This document shows positions 1 through 7,736 of a stretch of 13,300 nucleotides of DNA, piece by piece. The notes beneath the pieces were generated by a model. It was not told where the DNA came from. It worked only from the letters and a program-made list of their open reading frames with translations, and did no database searches. Each line of letters starts with the position of its first letter. Position 1 is the stretch's first letter. The DNA comes from JBBRLG01 sp038231495 (lineage in GTDB: Bacteria; Planctomycetota; Planctomycetia; Gemmatales; Gemmataceae), in contig JBBRLG010000155.1 in NCBI GenBank assembly GCA_038231495.1, positions 1-13,300 on the forward strand, written 5' to 3'. The translations under genes and the position numbers were made by a program.

Positions 1-21
1 CGCAGTCCAGCCGGCAAGCGG

Positions 22-55
22 GCCGCTTGCGGCTACGGTCGTAGCCGCAAGCGGC
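22..55. repeat. GCCGCTTGCGGC-family inverted repeat
   Basis: A 15-bp perfect inverted repeat (22-36 with 41-55) around a 4-base loop, carrying the core GCCGCTTGCGGC found at four other places in the window. It lies 5 bp beyond the stop codon of the minus-strand TPR gene, so a role as a transcription-end hairpin is plausible. There is no T-run, so classical intrinsic termination is not shown. Confidence 0.85.
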
Positions 56-60
56 ACGGA

Positions 61-1302
61 TTACTTTAACTCTTTCAACTTCTTCTCGATCTCCGCCTTG
101 CGCTCCTGCTCGCGCTTGGTGGGGCCGGCGGCTTCGATGCCTTTCTTCCAGGTTTCGATGGCATCTTTCTTCTCACCCAGCGCCATTTGCACCTCGGCCA
201 AGTGGTCGTAAATCTCGACGTGCTGGCCGTCCTCGTCCTTCAGGGCGTCCACCAAAAACGGCTTGGCCTCCTTGTACTTTTTCAGCTTGAACAGCACCCA
301 GCCGAGGCTGTCGAGGTAGGCGGCGTTGTCCTTGTCCTCTTCCGGCTTCAGTTCGGGGTCGGCCTTGCGCTTCTTGCGGTCCTCCGCCAACGCTTTGCGG
401 ATCATCTTCTCCGACTCGGGCAGTTTCTGGTCGTGGTCCGCCAGGATGAAGCCGAGGTCGTTGTTGTAGGTGGGGTCGTCCGGGTGCTTGTCCAGCAGCT
501 TTTTGAGGATGTCCGTCGCCTTATCGATCTGCTTCTTATCGACGTAGATGCCGGTGAGCGCGTATTCGACCCCTTCGATGAAATTCTGCTGCTCGTCCTT
601 GGTCAGATCGTCGTCCTTCTTGAACCGCTCGATCAGGCTTTCAAACGTCTTGATCGCCTCGTCGTTCTGGCCCAGTTCGTGCTGCACCTGCGCCTTGAAG
701 CGGACGAGATTCCAGTTCTTGGGGTTGTCCTTGATGCGGGTGTCGATCATCTTGAACGCTCTTTCCGGCTGGTTCTGCTTGACGACGGCCAGGATCATCT
801 GGCGATCGACAATGGCGCGCAGCCGTGAAAGGGTCTCGTCCGGTTCGAGTTCCAGGAACTCGCGGCAGGCCGTTTCGGTCTCGGCAAACTTCTTGTTGTT
901 GTACAACATCGAAATCAGGCCCGCGTAGGCCTCGACGAGCTTGCCCCCGCTGTTGAGCTTCGTGACTTGCTCGATGTTGAGGCGGTAGAACTGCTCGGCG
1001 GCGTCGTACTCCTTGGTGCTGTGGGCGGCCTTGGCCAGGATGAGGGTGGCGGTGGCGTTGAAGGGTTGTTTCTTCTCCTTGGCCATGGCCGAGGCGATGG
1101 CCAGGAGCTTCTTGGTGCCGGCGGCGTCCTTGATAAGTTCTTTCGTCTTGTTGGCTTCCGGTTCTTCGCCGGTGATGCGGTTGAGGTTGAGAGCCTTTTC
1201 CTTGAGTTTGCTGTCGTCGTCGTCCGCGCGCGTGGTGGCGGTGAGGCCAATCAGCAGCGCCAGGCCGAGCAAGGTCCAGACCGTTCGTGTCACCGTACCC
1301 AT
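61..1302 (-). CDS. Secreted tetratricopeptide-repeat protein
   Basis: A 413-residue protein predicted to be exported and to act through protein-protein contacts; the partner cannot be told. Residues 1-26 form a signal peptide (basic MGTVTR, hydrophobic core WTLLGLALLIGL, likely cleavage after TTRA) followed by an acidic DDDD stretch. From about residue 85 to 395 helical TPR-type repeats follow, for example around 90-118, 122-153, 196-228, 243-275, 327-355 and 362-391, with motifs such as AYLDSLGWVLFKLKKYKEA. The C-terminus is a charged Lys/Glu helix. The frame is open upstream as far as 1866, but the signal peptide and the loss of sensible protein sequence upstream place the start at 1302. 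It is transcribed in the same direction as the HEPN gene, after a 185-bp gap in which I see no gene. The TPR and export calls are firm; the cellular role is unknown. Confidence 0.88.
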   Translation of the reverse strand: MGTVTRTVWTLLGLALLIGLTATTRADDDDSKLKEKALNLNRITGEEPEANKTKELIKDAAGTKKLLAIASAMAKEKKQPFNATATLILAKAAHSTKEYDAAEQFYRLNIEQVTKLNSGGKLVEAYAGLISMLYNNKKFAETETACREFLELEPDETLSRLRAIVDRQMILAVVKQNQPERAFKMIDTRIKDNPKNWNLVRFKAQVQHELGQNDEAIKTFESLIERFKKDDDLTKDEQQNFIEGVEYALTGIYVDKKQIDKATDILKKLLDKHPDDPTYNNDLGFILADHDQKLPESEKMIRKALAEDRKKRKADPELKPEEDKDNAAYLDSLGWVLFKLKKYKEAKPFLVDALKDEDGQHVEIYDHLAEVQMALGEKKDAIETWKKGIEAAGPTKREQERKAEIEKKLKELK

Positions 1303-1487
1303 TGTTTGATCTCCGATCGTAACCGAATGTCCGCCGGGGGCGTCCGAAACGTCGGCGCCGGTCGCAAGCGGCTCCAGCTGAAGATGTCGCTGCCACAAAC
1401 GTTTATCGTAGCCAAGACGGGCGCTTCGTGCCACACGAACCGGCGGCGCGGGGACCGTTTCGGAATCCCGATTCGGGTTGAACTCAC

Positions 1488-1866
1488 TTACGGGGTATGT
1501 GGCGGCGGGAGACTCTGAAAGACGTACTCGGCCCGCTGGATGGCGAGGGTCAACATCGCGGTGACATCCATCGACAATTCGTCGAGGTAATCGAACGTTC
1601 CGCTTGGCCCGCAATAAGTCGAGATGATCGGCCGTGGCGTGCCGTCTCCGCCGGCGCAGGTGGGCGCGTAAACTCCCGTGGTCCGTGTCGTCGTCACGCG
1701 GCACGAAACCGAGGTTGTTCGTGGCATAGTTGCGGGCGTAGCAGAATGCGCCGTAATAGGCTCTGCTAACGGCGGCACGCTTAGCCGCCTCTACACTCAA
1801 GCCGGGAGGGGTATGCGCTTCTAACCAGCGCGCAAGTTCGAGGTACTCGTGCCAGTTGAAAGACAT
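1488..1866 (-). pseudogene. HEPN-domain protein, frameshifted
   Basis: A small HEPN-superfamily protein of about 125 residues, split between two frames. Residues 1-90 (start 1866) read as a HEPN helical bundle: N-terminal MSFNWHEYLELARWL, the hallmark SRAYYGAFCYARNYA (34-48), and LDLLRAKRN (82-90). The reading then has to shift near 1593-1599 to continue as FDYLDELSMDVTAML and AEYVFQSLPPPHTP, ending at the TAA at 1488-1490. The RN..DY core is thus broken exactly at the frame change. One extra base, or a 2-base loss that would restore an RNVCDY-like reading, explains it. It starts 4 bp after the Phd-like gene, the usual spacing of a two-gene toxin-antitoxin-like unit. HEPN proteins in such pairs are often RNases or nucleotidyltransferase partners, but no catalytic R-x4-6-H motif is clear here. 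A sequencing error cannot be excluded. Confidence 0.75.
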
Positions 1867-1870
1867 GCTG

Positions 1871-2491
1871 TTACCGAACCCGTGGGAAGTGGGGCGTTAC
1901 GAGGATGTACCCTTTCTTGTCCCAAAGCTGCTCCGCGTGCGCGTCGGCAACGGAGCGAAGCCGCTGGTCGATGTCCGGGCTAAAGTCCGGGAGACTAACG
2001 CGAAGTTTGAGATACCTGTCATCAATTTCCGGATCGCGGTTAATCTCAAGGGTGAGCGGCGTATCCGGGCCGAATTCTTTACGGGTACTTCGACAGATGG
2101 CTATCAACGCCTCCGCCACGTCGGGGAAATCGTCCAAGTACGCGCAGACCGGCTCCACCTCAACGCAGATGTTCTGGGCCGCCAACTCGGCGAGCAACTT
2201 CTCCCAGCGGGGCTGTGATGCGATCTTGCCGATGTCTGCCGGGGACATCAATTTGGGGGGCTGCCCGTACGGCAACCGCTTTCGGCGCTTCGGCCTCTGG
2301 ACCCGCCCCCGCTTGGATGTCAATTCGGGGCCCTGTCCGTACGGCAGCGGCGGTTGAGCCGCATTCGACGGAGGCTTGATTTCCGCGACCTGCTGGTTGT
2401 CGCGCAACACCGTCAATGTTTCTCCGGCCTCCACGCGTTTCAAGCAACCGAGGGAGTCTTGCTCCATCTCTTCGACGCTAATGGTGCTCAT
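1871..2491 (-). CDS. Phd/YefM-like antitoxin fused to a conserved C-terminal domain
   Basis: A 206-residue protein. Residues 1-40 resemble the Phd/YefM DNA-binding fold of type II antitoxins: MSTISVEEMEQDSLGCLKRV, then GETLTVLRDNQQVAEIKP. A basic, Pro-rich linker (about 41-83) holds two copies of an LPYGQ-x-P-x-L motif. The C-terminal part (about 90-206) has an acidic motif DPEIDDRYLKLRV and ends in GYILVTPHFP. I know this style of domain from small proteins encoded beside HEPN genes in cyanobacteria and planctomycetes, but cannot name the family. The downstream HEPN gene starts 4 bp after the stop, so the two are probably one operon, with this protein as the candidate antitoxin and autoregulator. 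The start at 2491 is the only one that keeps the whole Phd-like region. The antitoxin role is inference. Confidence 0.72.
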   Translation of the reverse strand: MSTISVEEMEQDSLGCLKRVEAGETLTVLRDNQQVAEIKPPSNAAQPPLPYGQGPELTSKRGRVQRPKRRKRLPYGQPPKLMSPADIGKIASQPRWEKLLAELAAQNICVEVEPVCAYLDDFPDVAEALIAICRSTRKEFGPDTPLTLEINRDPEIDDRYLKLRVSLPDFSPDIDQRLRSVADAHAEQLWDKKGYILVTPHFPRVR

Positions 2492-2558
2492 ACCGGTATT
2501 CTAACCGGCCCAGCCGGATGGTGCAAAGTCGGATGATCCTGCGCCCTCTTTCCAGGTT

Positions 2559-2574
2559 CCCGCGTTGGCGCGGG
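2559..2574. terminator. Short GC hairpin after the rhamnulokinase gene
   Basis: CCCGCG and CGCGGG (2559-2564 and 2569-2574) flank the loop TTGG in the 92-bp gap between the rhamnulokinase stop and the start of the Phd-like gene, both on the minus strand. It is placed right for a terminator of the kinase gene but lacks a following T-run on that strand. Confidence 0.3.
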
Positions 2575-2583
2575 TCTACGGAC

Positions 2584-4059
2584 CTATTTCACCAGCTTCT
2601 GAAACCGCGCGTACGGTTCCTGCCAGTTCTCCGGATTCCGCGGTTCATACGTCCGCACCTCGAACGAACGCCGTACCACCTCGCGCGCGTCGGCCAACGA
2701 GCCGAGTAAACCTAACCCGATGGCCTGGACCAGCACGTTGCCGATCGCGGTTGCCTCGACCGGGCCGGCCAACACCGGACGGTTACAGGCGTCCGCCGTG
2801 AACTGGCACAAGAGTGCGTTTTGACTGCCGCCGCCGACGACGTGGATTGCCTCCAACCGCTTGCCGCCCAGTTCCTCCAATCGTTCCAGGACGCGCCGGT
2901 AACAGAGGGCCAAACTCTCCAAAGCACAACGCACCGTCGTGCCCACGTCCTCCGGGGCGGGCTGGCCGGTGCGGCGGCAGAAGTCGGCCAGCGCCGCCGG
3001 CATGTTCGGCGGCAGCATGAACGACGTGTCGTCCGGGTCAACCAGGCTGACGAACGGCGGCGCCTCCTCGGCCTGTTGGCACAGGTACTCGTAGCTCAGC
3101 GACGCCCCCTCGCGCTCCCAGACGCGCCGGCACTCCTGCACCAACCACAGGCCCATGATGTTTTTCAGGAAACGCACCGTGCCGCCGACGCCGCCTTCGT
3201 TCGTGAAGTTGTATTGCAGCGCCTTGTCGGTCAGGAGTGGTTCTTGCAGTTCGACGCCCATGAGCGACCAGGTGCCGGAACTGATGTACGCCCACGGCGC
3301 TGACCCCGCCGGCACCGCCGCGATGGCCGACGCCGTGTCGTGCGACCCCGGCACGATCACCGGCACCGCGTTCGAGCCTGTCTCCGACGCCAGCGCCGCC
3401 CGCAACGGTCCCAGCACCGTGCCGGGCTGGACGACGGTGCCGAGCAGGTGTTTCGGCAAACCGAACGCCCCGACGAGGCCGTGCGCCCACTGGCGGGTGC
3501 GCGGGTCCAGAAGTTGGCTCGTGCTGGCGTCGGTGAATTCGTTGACCTTGAGGCCCGTGAAGAAGTAGTGGAACAGGTCCGGCATGAACAGGAGCGTCTC
3601 GGCCACCTCCAACAGCGGCGAGCGGTCGCGCTGGAGGGCGAGCATTTGGTAGAGCGAGTTGAACCGCATAAACTGCACGCCGGTCTGTCGGTAAATGTCG
3701 GCGCGTGGGACGCGCTGGAACGCTTGTTCCATGACGCCCTCGGTGTGCGGATCGCGGTAGTGACGCGGGTTGCCGAGCAGCGTGCCGCCGCGGCCCAGCA
3801 GTGCGAAGTCGACGCCCCAGGTGTCTACGCCGAGACTGTCGATGCCCCCGAACTCCGCGGCGGCGATGCGCAACGCCTGGACCATCTGGCCGTAGAGGTG
3901 CAGCACGTCCCAATGGATCGTGTCGAGGGTGCGGACGCCGCCGTTGGGGAAGCGGTGGACCACTTCGAGGCGCAGTTGCTTGCCATCGAACAGGCCCAGG
4001 ACGCCGCGACCGCTTTCGGCACCAAGGTCGAAGGCCAGTAGTTTTTTGGGAGAGGTCAT
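2584..4059 (-). CDS. rhaB: Rhamnulokinase (FGGY carbohydrate kinase)
   Basis: A 491-residue cytoplasmic sugar kinase of the FGGY family, best matched to L-rhamnulokinase, which makes L-rhamnulose 1-phosphate from ATP and L-rhamnulose. The N-terminal ATPase phosphate-1 loop is FDLGAESGRG (10-19). Substrate-domain features include GVDTWGVDFALL (77-88) and RFNSLYQMLAL (132-142). PGSHDTASA (237-245) carries the expected catalytic base Asp241, YISSGTWSLMG (258-268) follows, and HVVGGGSQN (406-414) is the adenosine-binding motif. The length fits the family. The start at 4059 gives MTSPKKLLAFDLG directly at the fold; the frame runs open to 4176, but that extension looks noncoding. No isomerase or aldolase of rhamnose catabolism lies beside it, so it is an isolated kinase here. 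It is divergent from the MEMO gene across 151 bp. A different keto-sugar substrate is the main alternative. Confidence 0.92.
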   Translation of the reverse strand: MTSPKKLLAFDLGAESGRGVLGLFDGKQLRLEVVHRFPNGGVRTLDTIHWDVLHLYGQMVQALRIAAAEFGGIDSLGVDTWGVDFALLGRGGTLLGNPRHYRDPHTEGVMEQAFQRVPRADIYRQTGVQFMRFNSLYQMLALQRDRSPLLEVAETLLFMPDLFHYFFTGLKVNEFTDASTSQLLDPRTRQWAHGLVGAFGLPKHLLGTVVQPGTVLGPLRAALASETGSNAVPVIVPGSHDTASAIAAVPAGSAPWAYISSGTWSLMGVELQEPLLTDKALQYNFTNEGGVGGTVRFLKNIMGLWLVQECRRVWEREGASLSYEYLCQQAEEAPPFVSLVDPDDTSFMLPPNMPAALADFCRRTGQPAPEDVGTTVRCALESLALCYRRVLERLEELGGKRLEAIHVVGGGSQNALLCQFTADACNRPVLAGPVEATAIGNVLVQAIGLGLLGSLADAREVVRRSFEVRTYEPRNPENWQEPYARFQKLVK

Positions 4060-4198
4060 GGGTGTTTCGTCGTCGCTCGTTGGAGGTTCCGGGCGTCCAT
4101 GCGCCCACAGTAATCCAGGGCCGGCCCTGCGGCAAGCCCCTTGACCGCGGCGCGTCCCTGCTACAACAATACGCATAGCGTTGTTCGTCTACGGGAAC

Positions 4199-4206
4199 AG
4201 GAGGGG
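4199..4206 (+). promoter_or_regulatory. Shine-Dalgarno site deciding the MEMO gene start
   Basis: AGGAGGGG ends 4 bases before the ATG at 4211. It favours that start over the in-frame TTG at 4181, which has no such site. The 151-bp divergent gap 4060-4210 must also hold the promoters of both flanking genes, but I see no convincing -35/-10 pair. Confidence 0.7.
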
Positions 4207-4210
4207 CCGC

Positions 4211-5395
4211 ATGTCGTTGCCGGAGCGCCCGTTGTTGCGCGAGTGTCTCGGCTTGGCGCCGAATGGGACCGATCGTCAGTACGTCGTCTGGGACCGACTC
4301 CGCTTGACCAATAACGCCGTCATCGTCACCGATGTCGAGCTGGAATGCCTCAAGCTCTTCGACGGCCGCCGCAACCTGCACGACATTCCACGCGACTTGA
4401 TGCCGGTCGTCGGCGGCTTCCTCGTCCCCGTCGAGTCGATCGAAGGCCTGGCCCGGCGCATGGACCGGGCCGGATTCCTCGACAGCCCCGTGCGCAAACC
4501 GATCTGGGTCCAACACTATCAGGCCGACCCCGTCTTGCTGCGTCGCCAAATCGACCGCCTGTTCACGGGGCCGGGTGGTTCGGGCTTGCCCGGTGAGCCG
4601 CGGCCCGACGGCAGCCTCCGCGCCGCGCTCGTCCCGCACATCGACTACGCCCGCGGCGGTGCCACTTATACCTGGGGCTTCAAAGAACTTTACGAGCGCA
4701 CCGACGCGTCGCTCTTCGTCATCATCGGCACGTCGCACCGCAGCCCGAAACGCTTTACCCTGACGCGCAAGCACTTTGAGACGCCCTTCGGCATCGCACC
4801 GACCGATCGAGGATACATCGATCGGCTGGTCGCCCACTACGGACCGGGCCTATTCGATGACGAGATCAACGCGCATTTGCCTGAACACTCGATCGAGTTG
4901 GAGGTCGTCTTTCTGCAATACCTTTACGCGGGCAAGCGGCCGTTCCGCATCGTGCCGCTGGTCGTCGGCTCGTTCCAGGACACGGTGGCCGACCGCCGGC
5001 CCCCCCACGAACGCCGCGACATTGGCCGCATGGTCGCGGCGCTACGGGCCACGGAGCGCGATACGCCGGAGCCGATCTGCTATGTCATCAGTGGCGACCT
5101 GGCGCACATCGGCCCGGAGTTTGAAGACCCGGATCGGCTCAGCGACGCCTTTCTGAAACACAGTCGTGAGCAGGACGAGGCCATTTTGCGCGCGACGGAG
5201 AAGGCCGACCCGGCGGGTTACTTCGGCGTCATCGCCGCCGAGAATAACGAGCGCCGCATCTGCGGACTGCCGCCGACCTACCTCACCCTGCAAGCGCTGG
5301 CACCGGGCCGCGGCAAGGTGCTGGCGTACGACCAGTACGTGCAACCCGACCGCAACCTCAGCGTCAGTTTCGCCAGCGTGACCTTTTACCAATGA
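4211..5395 (+). CDS. MEMO-family protein (AmmeMemoRadiSam system protein B-like)
   Basis: A 394-residue protein with an N-terminal region of about 100 residues and a C-terminal MEMO domain (about 136-394). MEMO proteins share the fold of class III extradiol dioxygenases; the bacterial members travel with AMMECR1 and radical-SAM proteins, and their reaction is not well settled. Visible family motifs are LVPHIDYARGG (His143), GTSHRSP (His176), PEHSIELEVVFLQ (His226), SGDLAHIGPEF (Asp296, His299) and ERRICGLPP (Cys351, matching the conserved MEMO cysteine). The putative metal ligands are therefore kept. The N-terminal part (ECLKLFDGRRNLHDI, 45-59) looks like a small winged-helix or PqqD-like module, which is a tentative reading. 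The stop overlaps the next gene's start by ATGA, so the two are translationally coupled. No AMMECR1 or radical-SAM partner is in the window. Confidence 0.88.
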   Translation: MSLPERPLLRECLGLAPNGTDRQYVVWDRLRLTNNAVIVTDVELECLKLFDGRRNLHDIPRDLMPVVGGFLVPVESIEGLARRMDRAGFLDSPVRKPIWVQHYQADPVLLRRQIDRLFTGPGGSGLPGEPRPDGSLRAALVPHIDYARGGATYTWGFKELYERTDASLFVIIGTSHRSPKRFTLTRKHFETPFGIAPTDRGYIDRLVAHYGPGLFDDEINAHLPEHSIELEVVFLQYLYAGKRPFRIVPLVVGSFQDTVADRRPPHERRDIGRMVAALRATERDTPEPICYVISGDLAHIGPEFEDPDRLSDAFLKHSREQDEAILRATEKADPAGYFGVIAAENNERRICGLPPTYLTLQALAPGRGKVLAYDQYVQPDRNLSVSFASVTFYQ

Positions 5396-6315
5396 ACGAC
5401 CACCCCGATTGCGACGCCTGTGCCCTGGACTGCGCCGACGCCTGCGCGCTGCACCCCGATGCGTGCGCCGAGCCGATTCAGTTGGAAGAGGCGCAGGCGC
5501 GTTTCGAGCGCGAGGCCGTCCGCCGCGTCTGCAACACCGGGCGCTACCGGATGCCGTACTTCAGCTGGGGATCGGGACCGCCGCTCGTGTTCGTGCATGG
5601 CGTCTCGGACAACAGCAGCTGTTTCGTGCAGACCATCTCCCGGCTGTCCGCGCATTTCCGTTGTATCGCCTACGATTTGCCGCGGGGCGACGGCGACCGC
5701 GCCCTGACGCAGCATTACACGCACGCGCATCTGGTTGCGGACCTGTTCGTCCTGCTCGACCACCTGGAGTTGCCGCGGACGTACCTGTTCGCGTCGTCGT
5801 TCGGCTCGACGGTCGGTTTGGCGGCGATGCACCGGCAACCGGCGCGCTTCCCGCGCGCGGTGCTGCAAGGCGGCCTGGCGTGGCGGCCGCTACGCCCGTT
5901 GGAAAAAAAGCTAGTGCGCGTGCTGCGTCCGTTTCCTGGAACTACCGGCCGACTGCCCTATCGTGAAAAGATGCTGCGCCGGCGCAACTTCGGCCCGTTC
6001 GCCGGTCGTTCGCCGTCGGTCTGGCGCTTTTTCGTGGAGAATTCAGGACAGACGCCGATCAAGGCGTTCGCCCACCAGCTGCTGCTGCTGGACCGCGTTG
6101 ACCTGCGGCCACGGTTGCCGGAGATTCGCCAGCCGATCCTGATGATATGCGGCGACCAGGATCCGGTCGTCGGCCGCGCGGAGGAAGAAATCCTGCTGGC
6201 GGGTCTGCCGAATGCCGCGCGCGTGGTCGTGGAAGGCTGCGGCCACATGCCGCCGTACACGCACCCCGAAGTGCTCGCCGAGGTGACGCGGCAATTCCTT
6301 ACGCCGCCGGCGTGA
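5392..6315 (+). CDS. Alpha/beta hydrolase with Cys-rich N-terminus
   Basis: A 307-residue alpha/beta-hydrolase. The fold starts near residue 53: FSWGSGPPLVFVHG gives the oxyanion HG (69-70). The nucleophile elbow is FASSFGST (133-140) with Ser136, where the usual first Gly of GxSxG is Ala. CGDQDPVV (253-260) supplies the acid (Asp257) and GCGHMPPYTHP (282-292) supplies His285. The triad is thus complete. Substrate is not deducible; esterase, lipase or C-C hydrolase are all possible. Residues 1-28 are unusual: cysteines at 7, 10, 14, 18 and 25 in a short Asp/Ala-rich stretch, without a signal peptide. The ATG overlaps the MEMO stop (ATGA), so the pair is almost certainly co-transcribed and functionally linked, though the link itself is unknown. 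Confidence 0.88.
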   Translation: MNDHPDCDACALDCADACALHPDACAEPIQLEEAQARFEREAVRRVCNTGRYRMPYFSWGSGPPLVFVHGVSDNSSCFVQTISRLSAHFRCIAYDLPRGDGDRALTQHYTHAHLVADLFVLLDHLELPRTYLFASSFGSTVGLAAMHRQPARFPRAVLQGGLAWRPLRPLEKKLVRVLRPFPGTTGRLPYREKMLRRRNFGPFAGRSPSVWRFFVENSGQTPIKAFAHQLLLLDRVDLRPRLPEIRQPILMICGDQDPVVGRAEEEILLAGLPNAARVVVEGCGHMPPYTHPEVLAEVTRQFLTPPA

Positions 6316-6339
6316 CGAAGACATTGAGCGGAAACTCGG

Positions 6340-6345
6340 TATACT
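6340..6345 (+). promoter_or_regulatory. Possible -10 element before the M20 peptidase gene
   Basis: TATACT stands alone in the 98-bp gap between the hydrolase stop and the peptidase start, about 70 bp ahead of the ATG. No good -35 hexamer sits 16-18 bp upstream, so this is a weak call. Confidence 0.25.
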
Positions 6346-6413
6346 TGGCACGCACCCTTTACAGATTCGCACCCCGGTGCCGCCCACGCCCCTTGCCGTT
6401 GAGGAACCCTGTT

Positions 6414-7613
6414 ATGCCGGCGTTGGAGTTGCGATTCGATGAGGCCAAGGCGGTCGAACGCTTGATGCGCTTCCTGGCCGTGGAAGGCGTGACCGGCCAG
6501 GAGCAGGCCATTGGCCGTGAAGTCGTCAAGGCGTTGCGCGCAGCGGGCGTACCGGCGGGCAGCATCCGCTTCGACGACGCCAACGAGCGCATTCCCCTGC
6601 CGACGCAGACCGGCAACCTGATCGTGACGCTGCCCGGCACGGTTGCGGGACCGCGGTTGTTGTTCATGACGCACCTGGACACGGTGCCGCTGTGTGCCGG
6701 CGCGGTGCCGGTGCGCGCCAAGGACCGCATCACGGCGAAGGGCGACACGGCTCTCGGCGGCGACAACCGCACGGGCGTTGCCGCGCTGGTCACGCTGGCC
6801 GCGACCCTGCGCGAGCGCAAGTTGCCGCACCCGCCGTTGACGCTATTATTCACGGTGCGCGAGGAGAGCGGCCTGTTCGGTGCCCGGCATCTCAACCGCG
6901 CGGACCTCGGCGGGCCGGTGATGGGTTTCAACATCGACGGCCGCCTGGCGGGCGACCTCACGGTCGGGGCGGTGGGTGCGGAACGGTGGGAAGTCGAAAT
7001 TTTTGGCCGCGCCGCGCACGCCGGCGTCCATCCCGAAAAAGGCATCTCGGCGACAATGGTGGCGGCGCTCGCCCTGGCCGAGATCGGCGCCGACGGCTGG
7101 TTCGGCAAGGTGCGCCAGGGCGACCAGGAAGGTACATCGAACGTCGGCAGTTTCGGCGGCAAGGACGGCAAGGCCGCGGGCGAGGCGACGAACGTCGTGA
7201 CCGATTACGTCCACGTCCGCGGCGAGGCCCGCAGCCACGACACGAAGTTTTTCAAAACGATCGCGCAGGCGTACGCCACGGCGTTCCACGAAGCGGCGTC
7301 GGTGATCACCGACGACCAGGGGCGCAAGGCGAAGGTCAAGTTCTCGTCGCGGCTGGACTACTACCCGTTCCGGATCAAGGACAACGCCCCGGTGGTGCAG
7401 CGCGCCCAGGCGGCGGCAGTCGCGGCGGGGTTGACGCCGGCCCTGCGCGTCGGCAACGGCGGGCTGGACGCCAACTGGATGGTAAGGCACAAGATTCCGA
7501 CGGTCACGTTCGGCGCGGGCCAACACCAGATTCACACGGTCGAGGAATACGTGGACGTGCCGATGTTTTTGGAGGGGTGCAAGATGGCGCTGGCGCTGGC
7601 GCAGCCGGGGTAG
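6414..7613 (+). CDS. M20-family metallopeptidase (peptidase T-like)
   Basis: A 399-residue zinc peptidase of the M20 family, nearest in style to peptidase T (aminotripeptidase) and PepT-like proteins. The metal and catalytic residues are in order: MTHLDTVP (His87, Asp89), GGDNRTG (Asp117, bridging), REESGLFG (Glu150 as base, Glu151 as ligand), FNIDGR (Asp175) and QIHTVEE (His374). The lid/dimerisation domain (about 185-300) holds GRAAHAGVHPEKG, typical of the family. It is cytoplasmic, with no signal peptide. The start at 6414 is chosen because GAGGA lies just upstream (6401-6405) and the fold begins there; the 89 upstream codons in the same frame overlap the hydrolase gene and look noncoding. 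Exact substrate is unproven: tripeptidase is likely, another aminoacylase-type activity possible. Confidence 0.9.
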   Translation: MPALELRFDEAKAVERLMRFLAVEGVTGQEQAIGREVVKALRAAGVPAGSIRFDDANERIPLPTQTGNLIVTLPGTVAGPRLLFMTHLDTVPLCAGAVPVRAKDRITAKGDTALGGDNRTGVAALVTLAATLRERKLPHPPLTLLFTVREESGLFGARHLNRADLGGPVMGFNIDGRLAGDLTVGAVGAERWEVEIFGRAAHAGVHPEKGISATMVAALALAEIGADGWFGKVRQGDQEGTSNVGSFGGKDGKAAGEATNVVTDYVHVRGEARSHDTKFFKTIAQAYATAFHEAASVITDDQGRKAKVKFSSRLDYYPFRIKDNAPVVQRAQAAAVAAGLTPALRVGNGGLDANWMVRHKIPTVTFGAGQHQIHTVEEYVDVPMFLEGCKMALALAQPG

Positions 7614-7616
7614 TAT

Positions 7617-7660
7617 GCCGCTTGCGGCTGAGCGCTCCGGAGCGCTCAGCCGCAAGCGGC
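7617..7660. repeat. 44-bp perfect palindrome of the GCCGCTTGCGGC family
   Basis: Two 22-bp arms (7617-7638 and 7639-7660) are exactly complementary with no spacer. The outer part is the shared GCCGCTTGCGGC core; the inner part, TGAGCGCTCC, is private to this copy. It begins 3 bp after the peptidase stop codon, which suits a transcription-end structure separating the peptidase gene from mtnB. Confidence 0.9.
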
Positions 7661-7683
7661 TGGGACGCCCGTACGCCGGTTGC

Positions 7684-7689
7684 TATAGT
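7684..7689 (+). promoter_or_regulatory. Possible -10 element for the mtn cluster
   Basis: TATAGT lies 47 bp before the mtnB start and just after the palindrome. A loose -35-like TGGGAC occurs 17 bp upstream (7661-7666). A promoter is needed here if the palindrome ends transcription from the peptidase gene, but the match is modest. Confidence 0.3.
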
Positions 7690-7736
7690 AGCCGTGACCG
7701 CCGCGGCGCAACCGGACCTGCTTTTCCGAGCCAGCC

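Noticed and set aside
61..1866. A single 601-residue HEPN-TPR fusion protein on the minus strand
   Set aside because: The part between the HEPN core and the TPR signal peptide has low-complexity, noncoding-like sequence. The true HEPN C-terminus continues in another frame and stops at 1488, and a signal peptide begins at 1302.
3038..4837. Long minus-strand reading frame spanning the rhaB start and MEMO gene
   Set aside because: It is antisense to the MEMO gene and out of frame with rhaB. High G+C gives long spurious frames, and its sequence is Arg/Ala/Pro-rich without any domain.
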